Numbered from the stretch's first letter, positions 1-9,237 are shown. The stretch: DNA of 26,754 bases from Chara braunii (GCA_003427395.1 BFEA01000355.1:1659117-1685870); one strand, 5' to 3'. Program-made: numbers and translations. Notes: generated from the sequence alone by a model not told the origin.

Positions 1-674
1 TTAAGAAATAGAGGGAATTTTAGTGAGGTGAACAGGGTAGTAGTCCTTATCATAAGAATATCCCTTCCTTTACCCTTACACTTATCCTTTACCCTTTTTT
101 TTTTTTTTTTTTTTTTGGGTCCCTTAACCATAACAAATTTGATCCTTTAATTCATAATTGAGGAGCTAGTTTAACAAATGTTTTTGGAAAGATAATAAGG
201 AGAATTTGATGCTGAAAGTGAAGCTTCGTAAATTGGCTTAATAGGTTGAGGGTCGTTTATTCAGCTGATTTTAACAAATTTACTTTAAATGAAGACTGAT
301 AGGGATGAAAGTCATAACTAGATTGTCCTTGGTAGATCCAAACGGGGTAACTTTTTGCAGCGAATTTAAAATCACTCATTGATGCAACCATTCCACAGAC
401 ACAGAGAGTTTTATTCCTCCTTAGTTGGTCTTTGAAGCCTAAACAACTTGCCTGCGCCTACCCTTCTGCTCTGCACTTCCTCCTTCCTCTTCTTCACCCT
501 TTCCCTTTCTCCTTCCCTCCCCCTTCCTTGTGAGATTTCTAGACCTTGCAACATATTCTACTTTAACCATTTAGTTATTTAAAGGAAGAAGGTCCTAATT
601 AATTGCGTCAATGAAAGACAAAATTCATTAGGAGAGTCCAACAAGGCTTAAAATAGAATGAGGCGAGAAAAATC
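1..674. other. Non-coding flank, no gene seen
   Basis: I see no open frame or recognisable element here. A run of 22 T lies at 95-116, and a C/T-rich tract runs from about 417 to 530. It lies downstream of the minus-strand frame at 675-1757 and could include its 3' untranslated region. Confidence 0.5.
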
Positions 675-1757
675 CTAAGATACATCTAGGTATCGTCCAG
701 ATTCCGGGGGTGAATTAGGAGGACTCAGTTTTCGAGGAGGTGAGCAAAAATGCTCAGAAATCTGACGTCTTCGACAAGATCCTCCGTGATCCTCCTCCTC
801 CTGCTCCGATGGAGTCTGAAGAGGGATGAAGATCGGACGTTCATTTGGCACCGGGCGTTCAGTCACAGATCGCCATGAGACAACAAAGTTTAAGTTGGCT
901 CCTCCACCTCCAGCGAAAATGGAGTTGAAGTCCTTCCCGAGCCTCTTACATCCAAGGTTTGTAATCCAAGTCCCTTCTCCAAACTTGAACAGATCCTCCA
1001 TCCGAATCGTCTCTCTCTCTTCCTTCTTGGCTTCCTTCAAAGTCTTCTTGATGAGCATTATGACTTGCAAAATTCCAAACCCTTCCCATTCGATTGCCTT
1101 CATTCCCTTCAGGAGGCCAGAAACCACTTCCTTCCTTGAGCTTCCGGCGAAAGCGATGATCAATCCCACTGCCACAAATTCCCACCTTCCTTTCCCCTTC
1201 CAAGCCTTGGATTCGGCCTCACAAGATTCCTTTACCAAAACCAACTCTCCCTCCACCAATTCGTCCACTGACTTCCCAAATTTTTTTGCCACAGCGAATC
1301 CTGCAATTGGTTCGCCGAGGATCCAATGGTCGAGCATTCTCTCCACCATTCCTCTCTCGACCACCCAAATTCTCCCCCTGCTGCTCAACTTTTCCACGAC
1401 GCAGAAAGCATTACGGTTAAAAAATTCGAATAGGACATCTAATCCTTTACTCGACCCAAGCCTGTGTTCTCTCTCGAAACTCGCTCGCAATTTCTCTCCG
1501 GTCCAATTGCGAAAGATGTTTGCTCTCTCGAGTGGTAAGAGCATTCCATTTACACGATCCAAAATTCTCAGTTTGGACAGTTCTGCATCAAACACGAGGT
1601 TGGAGCTCATCCCCTTATCCATCACACTCATTTTCTCCAACGCCCTTACTAAGACCTCCCCCACCTCCTCTCCATAAACGTCGACAACAGGTCTTGGAAC
1701 AACAGTACTCCAATCTCCAACTCCCCCTCCTACCGCAAAGGCCAAATTCATCATCAT
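675..1757 (-). CDS. Uninterrupted frame of about 360 aa, unknown function
   Basis: This is the longest clean open frame of the window. I chose the ATG at 1757 (protein begins MMMNLAFAVGGGVGDW); the frame stays open two codons further upstream, but only through a TTG. The N-terminal ~15 residues are mildly hydrophobic. The middle (roughly residues 75-270) has mixed charged and hydrophobic composition like a folded domain, including IFRNWTGEKL, FNRNAFCVVEKL and the Lys-rich LIKKTLKEAKKEERE. The last ~60 residues are Pro/Ser/Glu-rich and look disordered. The pattern of the middle part faintly recalls the N-terminal DUF4283-like domain of plant LINE ORF1/gag proteins; this is only an impression. 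I see no introns, zinc knuckle or catalytic motif. An 850-nt frame is also open on the plus strand at 826-1677, but its Ser/Thr/Pro-rich product looks like an antisense shadow. Confidence 0.45.
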   Translation of the reverse strand: MMMNLAFAVGGGVGDWSTVVPRPVVDVYGEEVGEVLVRALEKMSVMDKGMSSNLVFDAELSKLRILDRVNGMLLPLERANIFRNWTGEKLRASFEREHRLGSSKGLDVLFEFFNRNAFCVVEKLSSRGRIWVVERGMVERMLDHWILGEPIAGFAVAKKFGKSVDELVEGELVLVKESCEAESKAWKGKGRWEFVAVGLIIAFAGSSRKEVVSGLLKGMKAIEWEGFGILQVIMLIKKTLKEAKKEERETIRMEDLFKFGEGTWITNLGCKRLGKDFNSIFAGGGGANLNFVVSWRSVTERPVPNERPIFIPLQTPSEQEEEDHGGSCRRRQISEHFCSPPRKLSPPNSPPESGRYLDVS

Positions 1758-2248
1758 TGCCAAAAAACGAGATAGAAACTGAATAGAAAAGGTTGCAGTC
1801 TCCCTCTCCTTTCCTTCACCTCTTTCCAGCTAATGGAGACTATCAAATTCTCCCTTGATCTTATATCGTCAGAACTCCCTTTCTTTCAAAACAAAATTCA
1901 TTTTCGATGCTTTCCTGATTAATCCGTCCTTCGAGCGATTCGACCTAATCCCGATCTCCGATCCCTCCTCACATTGAAGACTTCGCTCTCATCGTCCTAT
2001 TCCGATGGATCGTTCAGATCAGATTCCAGTTCAGACCTGAGAGTAAGCGTTGCAAACTGACCTCAATCCCTCGTAGTTACTACCTCTCCTCAACCCCAGT
2101 CGTGCAGATGGGTCAGATACAACCACACATCTTTCTTCACTTACCACCCATCTTTGATTCGAAGAGGTGTTAGGTCATTTCCCTTTCCGCCTTCTCGCCA
2201 AAATGCCTTTCTACAGTCTAATATCTATCAAACCTTCAGCGTTTCCTT

Positions 2249-2251
<3 letters not shown>

Positions 2252-2288
<37 letters not shown>
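2252..2288. repeat. Poly(T) run, 37 nt
   Basis: An uninterrupted run of T. Read on the minus strand it is a poly(A), so it may be the tail of a retroposed sequence, but no target-site duplication is evident around it. Confidence 0.8.
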
Positions 2289-3264
2289 CGCCGACTCCTT
2301 AAGTTCGAGTCCTCGGCGGTTGCAGGTTCCCGCTAGTCCTCGCCCTGAGCCTTTCTCCACTCAGGCAAGCATCCCCTTTTCCCTTATTAAAGTTTGAATA
2401 TTAGTTTCCGCTCTTCTTCGTTCTTATCCCGGAAGCTTCCCTCACCTTGTGCCCAATCAGAGTTGTTTACTCCTCTGCGCAGTTGTATTCATAGCGCTAG
2501 ATCAGATCTTCCTCGCAGGCGGTCCTTCCCAAGGTGCTTTCAATCGTTTCCCGCCGACGACCGACCCTACCTACCTTCTTTCCAAAGTTTGATTCTGATT
2601 GCATCGCTATCCTTCCTCCAATCGACCTTCTACGAGTCTTGCTCCCTTCGTTTGATCTCCCTCCACGTTCAAATCCCCTAATCTTCTATTGCATCAACCC
2701 TCCTTCGAAGTGAGCTCCCGTGCGACTTCTGATTCCCAGAGAATTCCAAACCTCTAAACGATCTTGCATACCTCCGCTAACCCAGATCCTCCCTTCGCTC
2801 GAAGTTGCAAAACTTACTAAATGATCCCCTTGAGGAAATCATTTTCTCCCGCCATCATCATCCCACCATATTTTCATTCGTGTCCTCTTAGTGTGTACTT
2901 ACCTTCCCGGCTGCGCGCCATTCAGAGGCCGTTCGCCGAAGGATCCAATTCCTTGCCTCGATCAGATCTCGTTTAGACTTCCCTAAATTTCTCCGAAGTC
3001 GATCAGTACGACAGGAGCCGTTTCTCTACGGACAGTCTTCTCTCAACGCCAGTTCCTGTCGACGCTGCAGGCAATCGTAGTTGAGGCGCCTTTGCTTAAT
3101 CTCGCCGTTAATCGTCCTTCTCTGGCGAGCAATTTCGTTCGCATTACTCCTCTATCCGTGAACTCAAACTCTCCTTCCTAACCCTTAACTCACACTCACG
3201 CAAGCACGCACTCATACTCCTACTCGTTCGCCGCATTTGTACATACACTTACTCACATAGAGCC

Positions 3265-3314
3265 AGAGAGAGGGAGAGAGAGATGGAGAAGGAGAAAGGG
3301 AGAGAGAGAGAGAG
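3265..3314. repeat. GA-rich microsatellite
   Basis: A run of GA/GGGA repeats with few interruptions, a purine island inside the otherwise pyrimidine-rich plus strand. Confidence 0.8.
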
Positions 3315-4328
3315 CGACGAACCACCGACGATGCCAATTCACACCGACCGAAAATAATTGATCGATTTCGATCGCTTAAGAGGACTGCTTCATCACTTCG
3401 GTGACGCCAAGTCTTACCAATTGTCCAAATCAAGTTGCCGTTCCCTAGGCGCCCTCACTCGATATCTCTAATCAATCTCCATCGTTTGATTCCGTCCGCG
3501 TCTCTACCCTCCTCTAAACGCGAACTCCAACCCTCCTTTCCTCACCTCTAATCGAACGCGATCAAATTCCGATCCGTATTCCCTATCGATTGCGCTTCCC
3601 TTTGTGGTGTTCGCACGGCGCAACTCCGAGTTTTCTAGGAATCTTCCCCAAAACCCAACTCGATACCCGAGTTCAAGGCAAACTCACGCATACCTGGACC
3701 AATACTACCCCGCATCTTCCTCCCTTGGAGTATCTCACCATCCTGATCTTCAAAGTCTTAAGTTTCCTCAATCCTCCTGCCGTCCTTCCTTCCATTCCAT
3801 AGCTCAATCTCCAAGCATAAGTGATGCGCTCTTACCTTACCGAATTCGTGCAGCGCGGCCGGCCGAAGCCTGCCGCTGAAAGACCCAAAAGGACTGAGAT
3901 TTCCTTCCTTTCGCCTAAGTAGTTACCGGTCGAGAACTTGCCACACTATCGCCCGAGCGATTTCGGTACTACCGCAAAGGTCGAGAGTCTGTACCTAGTC
4001 CGTCTTTCGACTGAATACTGAGTAACTTAACTCTAGCCTACGTCGAAGCGATTCTTCGCAGTGGGCTCTCGCTTCTCATTCGAGGCGCTGCCTCAATCGA
4101 GCCGGTAGGGCTTCCAAGTAAGAGACTTCATCATTTCCCTTCAACCACAATTCCTACTCCGCACACAGCCCAATCCTTCCTATTTCTTTCCCTATGCACC
4201 CTGCCCATTTTCCCACTCAATTCATTCGGTCTTTAGTTCGGGTACTTACCCCTGAAAAGTAACGTTTTTCCTCGTGGGACGGGGAAAAACCTCCAGATGA
4301 AACTCACAGCTTGTCGCTCACCGTGCAG

Positions 4329-4487
4329 GAACGTGCCACTCAGCCTGGCGTGTGCGGCAAGCGGCGAAGTGGAAAAACAAAGTGCGATGAGTGCTCTAGG
4401 CTACTATCCGTATATAGCAAAGAGTACTCATCATGGCGAAGTGCCATCCGAGCTAGCCCCACTACTGGGCCCTATTCAAGAACCAAG
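4329..4487 (+). CDS. Candidate internal exon, product unknown
   Basis: The stretch follows an acceptor-like CCGTGCAG (ends 4328) and stops at a strong donor-like AAG|GTGAGG (GT at 4488-4489). It is 159 nt, a multiple of three, with one frame open through both ends; the frame includes LGYYPYIAKSTHHGEV and PSELAPLLGPIQEP. A second plus-strand frame is also open, with a Cys-rich reading (VCGKRRSGKTKCDECSR), so the coding frame is uncertain. I do not recognise either product. Local composition is more GC-balanced than the C/T-rich sequence upstream. It could belong to the same gene as the GST exon 0.85 kb downstream, but I see no GST motif in it. Confidence 0.25.
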
Positions 4488-4673
4488 GTGAGGTTCCATT
4501 CCTGAACTGCGGACTGAAGTCGAAGTCGCCGCCAATCGTCACGTCCAATCAGAACCTCTGCTCTACGCCCCTTAATTGTGTATCTTCTGTGTATTTTTTT
4601 TTATTATTTTTTTCGTTTCTTTTCTTTTTTTTGAATAAAGCCAGCAGGGGCCTGGACCCACTAGCAAGGTATT

Positions 4674-4761
4674 CTACCACGCCGTTCAGGATTTCGATCA
4701 TGTGTGGCATCGAGTGACTCAGTACGGCCGTCGAATACATCAGATCTCGACGGCGTGGTAG
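4674..4761. repeat. Short inverted repeat with 12-bp arms
   Basis: CTACCACGCCGT at 4674-4685 is matched by its exact reverse complement at 4750-4761, leaving a 64-nt loop. It may be a small MITE or the ends of a deleted element; no target duplication is clear. Confidence 0.5.
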
Positions 4762-4805
4762 TTTCCAAGCGGGGACTGTAAAGATGCCCACCTCCCGTCC
4801 AATGA

Positions 4806-4996
4806 GATGCGTCGGAAAAAAAAAAAAAAAAAAAAGTTGGACTAACTTGGACATGATAGCTCGTGGCTTTGCGTGGGCGGGAAGTCTGGATTTTATGGGC
4901 TCTAAAGGGGGGGGGTTGATTTCCAGACTTCGTTCTTTTTTTTTTTGGCTCTGAGAAATAGAACTTGAAATGTGAAATTCAGGTATTGTGGTGGAT
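4806..4996 (-). repeat. Dispersed ~190-bp repeat, copy 1
   Basis: Nearly identical to 5995-6186 from GATGCG at one end to GTGGTGGAT at the other, with a run of A just inside the first boundary. It carries an internal hairpin: GAAGTCTGGA pairs with TCCAGACTTC about 30 nt later. The orientation is arbitrary. Apparent minus-strand coding through it (for example ERSLEINPPPLEPIKSRLPA) is found in both copies and is best read as repeat sequence that happens to be open. Confidence 0.75.
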
Positions 4997-5329
4997 NTAT
5001 CGTCATATATATCGTCACAAATAGAACTGCCCGGTAAACCGTAGGCAGAGAGAGAGAAGAGGACAACAAACGAGGGGCTGTGACAAACTGTTTCGTCGGA
5101 GTTTATATGTTGTTGTGGGGTGCCGACGACTCCCGACTGGTAGGTGCCGACCAGCCGACCAGTCAAGGGGTGCCAACGGTCGTGGTATGGAACACTGTGG
5201 TCTTGGCATTGGAAGGTTTTGGGAAATATTGACTGAAGTCTATCCTCTGATTTTGTGTCCTCTTGATTTCTCTTCGGGACTAGCGCTGTGTTAACTGGCC
5301 TGGGATTGGGTGCATGTGGGATGTTGCAG

Positions 5330-5458
5330 GCTTTTGGAAGACTGTTCAATGCTTTGGATCGTTGCGAAGAAATTCTGTCCAAGCAAAGATACCTGACTGG
5401 AAACACACTGACGGAGGCCGACATCCGTTTGTTCGTTACACTCATAAGATTTGATGCG
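5330..5458 (+). CDS. Exon of a glutathionyl-hydroquinone reductase-type GST (partial)
   Basis: 43 codons read [20 protein letters not shown] then [20 protein letters not shown] and FDA. This matches the C-terminal all-helical domain of the ECM4/YqjG (Xi/Omega-like) glutathione transferases, whose hallmark is LxALDxxEEILSxQRYL...LTxADxRLFxTLIRFD. Family members reduce glutathionyl-hydroquinones using a Cys in the N-terminal thioredoxin domain, which is not in this exon. The exon is bounded by TTGCAG (AG at 5328-5329, weak pyrimidine tract) and a good donor GTGAGT (5459-5464); both boundaries are phase 0. The expected next residues (V-Y-V-x-x-F-K) are not found in the following kilobase, so either the introns are long or this is a stranded fragment. 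It is flanked on both sides by copies of the same 190-bp repeat. Confidence 0.75.
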
Positions 5459-5464
5459 GTGAGT
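5459..5464 (+). promoter_or_regulatory. 5' splice donor GTGAGT
   Basis: Consensus donor directly after codon GCG of the GST exon, at the point where similarity to the family ends. The frame continues for about 17 codons into sequence unlike the family, as expected for intron read-through. Confidence 0.6.
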
Positions 5465-5994
5465 GCCGGTGAACGCAGGCTGGACGTTGAGATCATAATC
5501 ATCGTATAAACTCCTCAGAAATGAACCCTTCTTTCTCTCTGACGAGCCTTGCTCAATGTATCTGGACTGACGGGATATACACATTCGGACTGTGCCAAAC
5601 ATTTTGAAATTTGAATGTATAGGAACCAAAACCAGATCACACCGTGTGGGGTTTGAGGGAAGTGGGGCAATCCGAAAAGGTCCGTTCCACAGTCAACCCG
5701 TGTAACTAAGAAACACGAAAGGGTGGCTGCACAGGAACATGGGGAGTTTTTTATTGGCATTGATTGATGTTAATATAATTTGTTTGGGTTCTTTTTATGG
5801 AAAAACTGAGCATGAGGGCAAACTCACTCTAGGGACTCGTCGGGGGTCAAATACATCCACGGCTTTCTGTAATTGTAGTTGGATATATGCAGAAAAAAAT
5901 CCTTCAAGAGTGTGAATCATAGTTGCGGCGCATTGAGGTGCGCGCCTCAGCGCAAATCTGGCGCACCTCGCGCACCGCACCGCGCATCGCAACC
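5465..5994. other. Probable intron or intergenic sequence
   Basis: No coding similarity. The end (about 5925-6000) is rich in GCGC and CGCACC words, forming many possible small hairpins immediately before the second 190-bp repeat. Confidence 0.4.
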
Positions 5995-6186
5995 GATGCG
6001 GCGGAAAAAAAAAAAAAAAAGAAAAATGGACTAACTTGGACATGATAGCTCGTGGCTTTGCGTGGGCGGGAAGTCTGGATTTTATGGGCTCTAAAGGTGG
6101 GGGGTTGATTTCCAGACTTCGTTCTTTTTTTTTTTTGGCTCTGAGAAATAGAACTTGAAATGTGAAATTCAGGTATTGTGGTGGAT
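5995..6186 (-). repeat. Dispersed ~190-bp repeat, copy 2
   Basis: Direct repeat of 4806-4996 in the same orientation. It differs mainly in the length of the A run and a few substitutions (for example AAAGGTGGGGGG against a longer G run). The ~1.2-kb spacing places the GST exon between the two copies. Confidence 0.75.
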
Positions 6187-6490
6187 CTGACAGGAACTCT
6201 TCCGCGTCTGTCGGATGGCCTGTTAGAGGCATCATGAGATACATGGGGATGAATGTATCCCTATAGCCATTACTTGTTCATCCTCGTGGCTGTGTTTGTG
6301 GACACATTTTATTGCCAACGTACATCACTATGAAGACTTACGTCAAGGAGATCGTACCAACCCATGAATTCGGGTGCACAGCTGTTCTTCATACTTTTAT
6401 GTGCTATTTCAATTCATTTTAAATCAGAAAACGATCCATTCATGCAAATAAAAAATCACTTTGTATTTTCCAAAAAATACTTTCTTTATT
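6187..6490. other. No feature recognised
   Basis: AT-rich towards its end. I see no frame, repeat arm or RNA gene. Confidence 0.5.
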
Positions 6491-6494
6491 TTTT

Positions 6495-6690
6495 GTTCTT
6501 TATTTGTCTTGGGAGAAAGCACCGGTGACCTCTGCTAGGGGGAGTGATATGAGCAGCCCCACCTAGTAGTGTCCGTGTCATTGGAGGCCCCCATCCATTG
6601 GTGGGGAGCTGCACCTGCAGGAAATGGGGTCCAGCGTCCCTGCGTAAAATCTGTAACCGAGTTTTGTAACACAGTTTATGACACTTAGGT
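6495..6690 (-). mobile_element. Poly(A)-tailed retroposon, copy A
   Basis: Read on the minus strand it carries the family core (GGGACGCTGGACCCC, CCACCAATGGATGG) and then a stem-loop: 6532-6542 pairs with 6558-6569, 11 bp with one bulged A. The loop includes CTGCTCATATCA. An A/T-rich tail follows (T-rich on plus, 6480-6510). The word TTTGTAACACAGTTT at its other end is shared with the copy near 9530. The exact ends are uncertain and no target duplication was found. Confidence 0.65.
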
Positions 6691-7022
6691 GTTGACGTAC
6701 ACAGTCAGTCCATCAGTGCTGATGGCCCCGACAGCGGGGTTTGTATAATGCTGCTGTAGCAGTTCACTCACCATCGCTGGGATGGAGGGCTTGAAAAAAA
6801 AAAGGGCTTTTTATTAGTTATTAAGAGAACAACAACAAAAAAAAAGCAATGCTGCTGTAGCTACAGTTCTGTGAACATTCATGCATCAGGTGTGTGACAG
6901 TCATGCAGTGATCTCAATCATGTACTCTGACTACAGCAGAGGCAGGGGAGATGAGACCATGTTCTATCTGTGAAACCCGGACTCCTTCTTTCCTCCCTCA
7001 GCTCCGTCAGCTGTGGTTTTGA
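6691..7022. other. Repeat-rich spacer, no gene
   Basis: The word AATGCTGCTGTAGC occurs twice (about 6748 and 6848), separated by short A runs (6794-6803, 6837-6845). This suggests a small duplicated or retroposed segment. Nothing coding is seen. Confidence 0.35.
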
Positions 7023-7128
7023 GGCTCTCGCTACACTACTCTAGACTCGTGAAAAATTTCTGGAGTCGCTCTAGAGCTGTCAGAGTCACGAAAAGTCCTA
7101 AAATCTACGCATCACCGCATTACCTCTA

Positions 7129-7778
7129 GGGCCTAGTTGCACTACACGCCATACGGCAAGTTTGGCGAGTAGGCGCCTGGTTGCACTTACTCGCCAAACT
7201 CGGCGAATGCAAAATGTGTCAGACGGCTCGCCACAGCGTCGACACAAGTTGTGGAGAGTGAAATCGGTTTGAATTCCCCGCCTGTGCACGGCGGTTTGTG
7301 GAGGGTGGTCCTTCGGACCCTCCACAAACCGATTTCACGGCGAGTTTTGTCGGGCCGGGGCTCGAGACCAGGCATTGTCAGAGCAATATAGTCGTCGGAA
7401 TTGTGGCGAGGGGCCGCCACGGGCAGGGCTGACCGAGGAAGACTTAGGGATGTATCTGGACAGGACTTTGGTAAAACAGACTCCAACAAATAAAAATCTA
7501 TTCAGACTTGGGAATACGAGACTACGGGGGATGCAGGCCGATAGGACCCTAGACTCGTTCCCACGGGTACCAGAGGAAAAATGTGGTGAGAGTTATCATG
7601 GTTGCACCTACTCGCCAGGACAATGCCCGCGGCCAGATGGCCGGGACAGAATTTCGGGCTGAACAGACGGTGGCGAGTAGGTGCAACCACGACACCGATT
7701 CGCCACAAATCGGCAAAATTTCACTCTCCACAAACCCGCCATGATTTGTGCCGTGTGGAGAGTAGTGCAACTAGGGCC
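7129..7778. mobile_element. Non-autonomous PIF/Harbinger-like element (650 bp)
   Basis: Terminal inverted repeats GGGCCTAGTTGCACTAC (7129-7145) and the complement of 7762-7778 match at 16 of 17 positions. They are flanked by a 3-bp direct duplication CTA (7126-7128 and 7779-7781). A 3-bp duplication with GG-starting termini is typical of PIF/Harbinger. The interior repeats GTTGCAC-TACTCGCC words in both orientations. It contains a 14-bp perfect stem (7292-7305 with 7318-7331) and an 18-bp perfect inverted repeat (7600-7617 with 7671-7688). No transposase is encoded; the open frames across it follow its palindromes. Confidence 0.65.
7600..7688. repeat. Inner 89-bp hairpin with perfect 18-bp arms
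   Basis: GGTTGCACCTACTCGCCA is repeated exactly in inverse at 7671-7688. Its arm is related to the subterminal sequence of the surrounding element (7163-7180), so it may be an internal foldback or a nested miniature copy. Confidence 0.7.
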
Positions 7779-7796
7779 CTAGACTCTAGAAAGGGT

Positions 7797-7962
7797 CTCG
7801 CGGCACGGCACATGAAACGAAAACGAAACGAGTGCATCTGCCCACGAAAGGTGGCAAAATACACTCGTTACTATTTATAGCAAACCGATGAGCCCGGCCA
7901 TTTTCTGCCGGAAGATGCACTCGTTTCGTTTTTCGTTTCGCGTCCCGTGTGGCGACGCCCAA
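7797..7962. mobile_element. Hairpin MITE with AAACGAAACG arms
   Basis: Arms 7814-7839 and 7913-7939 are complementary apart from one extra T; the inner part is ACGAGTGCATCT. Weaker pairing extends outward (CGGCACGG... with ...CCCGTGTGG). No coding capacity. Confidence 0.6.
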
Positions 7963-8314
7963 AAGCTAGAGTTGCTCCGTCACTTTCTGAATTCAGCCAT
8001 TTCACTACAGGACAGCGCCAGCCAGGGTTGTCCGTCCAGACTCAAGGCCCACTCAAGGAAAACCAAGGCGTTTCAAGGGTCCTCCGGACCTCCCAGAAAA
8101 AAAACCACCTTTGCAGGCCAGTGCTCTAGATCAATCTAGAGTGAGAAGGACCCACCCTCTCTGAGAGCTCAAGAAATGAAAAATTTAGAGCAAACTTATC
8201 GAGTAACTGGAGCGATGACGACTCTATTACTTTTCTAGAGTCCTTCCGACAGCTCATGAACAGGTTTTTGACCGCCCATTTCTTGGTAAGTGCAGCCATG
8301 CTGCACTCAAGAAA

Positions 8315-8502
8315 AAGCTCGAATCTTTTTTTTTCTTTTTTTTTTGAAACAGTCCCCCGTCAGTGCTAGTGGTGCTGATATGAGCAGACACCACTAGCAC
8401 CTGGGGGGAGGCTCCATCTATTGGTGGGGAGCATCACCTGCTGGAAAGCGGGTCCAGCGTCCCTTATACAGAGTGTAATCAGAGTACATCAAGCTCGAAT
8501 CT
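8315..8502 (-). mobile_element. Retroposon copy B with 12-bp target-site duplication
   Basis: AAGCTCGAATCT occurs at 8315-8326 and 8491-8502 and brackets the element, showing a retrotransposition-type insertion. On the minus strand it reads from 8490 through GGGACGCTGGACCCGC and CCACCAATAGATGGAG to a perfect 12-bp stem (8363-8374 with 8389-8400, loop with TGCTCATATCA), then an A-rich tail (T-rich 8327-8345 on plus). An outer C5/G5 stem lengthens the hairpin. It lies inside the right end of the 7023-8520 element, so it is younger than that element. Confidence 0.8.
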
Positions 8503-8621
8503 AGAGTAGTGAAGCGAGCCCCTTTGTCTTGGCCGTTTTATAGTGCCTGTGTAGTACTCTCAGTGTCTCAGACAATGCTGGAGATTGCTAAAATTCTGAT
8601 GTTGCATAGTTTTGCTGTATC

Positions 8622-8750
8622 CTTGAGTCAGGGCCTACTAGGAATGGTGATATGAGCAGCTCCTCCTAGTTGGACCATTGCCAGCTGCTCCATCTATTGG
8701 TGGGGAGCAGCACTTGCTGGGAATCGCTCCCAGCATCCCATGACAGCTCA
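8622..8750 (-). mobile_element. Retroposon copy C (tail lost)
   Basis: Same family core on the minus strand (GGGATGCTGGGAGCG, CCACCAATAGATGGAGC). Its stem is 8634-8643 with 8664-8673, 9 of 10 pairs, and the loop has GCTGCTCATATCACC. No poly(A) is next to the hairpin, so the copy is older or truncated. Confidence 0.65.
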
Positions 8751-9050
8751 TTGTGATTGAATTGTTTCCTGCAGTTTTTCTTGACATAAGCTGGATGGTG
8801 CTGACTGTGTTTGCTCTCTGAGGAATAGGCCTTTTGCCAGGTAGATGGTCCAATTGCCAGGTAGATGATCCAATGACTCTACCCCCCTCTTTATTGGGCG
8901 CCTGCTTTGCCAGGATGACAGCTGTACCCCTGGGATTCCCGTTTCCTGTGTGGGTAAGCCCTGTTCTCCTAATCCCTTTGTCCCCTACCTTCCTTAGACC
9001 CTTGGCCCCAAAGCCCTTCGCTCCCTATATCTGGGTTGGGTTACTAATAG

Positions 9051-9179
9051 GCTCGGGAAGGAGGGAGGCTGGGCCCGGTTCCCAGTTTGTGCCAATTTGT
9101 GAGGATATGGTTGTATCTATGGGACGCTGGACCCGGTTTCCAGCAGGTGTTGCTCCCAACCAATAGATGGAGCCTTGGA

Positions 9180-9216
<37 letters not shown>

Positions 9217-9237
9217 TTAGGAAGGAGGGAGGCTGGG
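9051..9237 (+). mobile_element. Retroposon copy E with long target duplication
   Basis: A plus-oriented copy: GGGACGCTGGACCCGG at 9120, CCAACCAATAGATGGAGCC, then a 30-nt poly(A) at 9183-9212. GGAAGGAGGGAGGCTGGG before (about 9056-9073) and after (about 9220-9237) is a target-site duplication of about 20 bp. This copy lacks the hairpin between the GGAGCC word and the tail, so the stem-loop is deleted or this is a different subfamily. Confidence 0.75.

Larger units (their letters stand above)
420..4250. other. Pyrimidine-biased plus strand (purine-rich minus strand)
   Basis: By eye the plus strand is strongly enriched in C and T (many CCTTCC, CTCC and TCTTC runs) over about 3.8 kb, with only short purine islands such as the GA microsatellite near 3265. 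The minus-strand frame 675-1757 lies inside it, so the putative sense strand is purine-rich, as is common for transcribed coding strands. Between 1800 and 4250 I find no protein similarity, RNA gene or terminal repeat. It could be one long minus-strand transcription unit or an old retroelement, but I cannot choose between these. Confidence 0.45.
7023..8520. mobile_element. 1.5-kb inverted-repeat element with nested insertions
   Basis: The ends are inverted: 7023-7049 and the reverse complement of 8496-8520 share GGCTC..GCT-CACTACTCTAGA-TCG with two mismatches and a 2-nt indel. Inside lie the Harbinger-like element (7129-7778), a hairpin MITE (7797-7962) and retroposon copy B, which is inserted just inside the right end. 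Flanking target duplication is unclear and no transposase frame exists, so it would be a non-autonomous DNA element. Confidence 0.45.

Noticed and set aside
826-1677. Long plus-strand open frame (283 codons)
   Set aside because: It overlaps the minus-strand frame, its product is dominated by Ser, Thr, Pro and Leu, and the strand is pyrimidine-biased, as expected for an antisense shadow.
4549-5502. Minus-strand open frame of about 317 codons
   Set aside because: It runs through the 190-bp repeat, a homopolymer, an N codon and the antisense of the GST exon; the same peptide appears in the other repeat copy.
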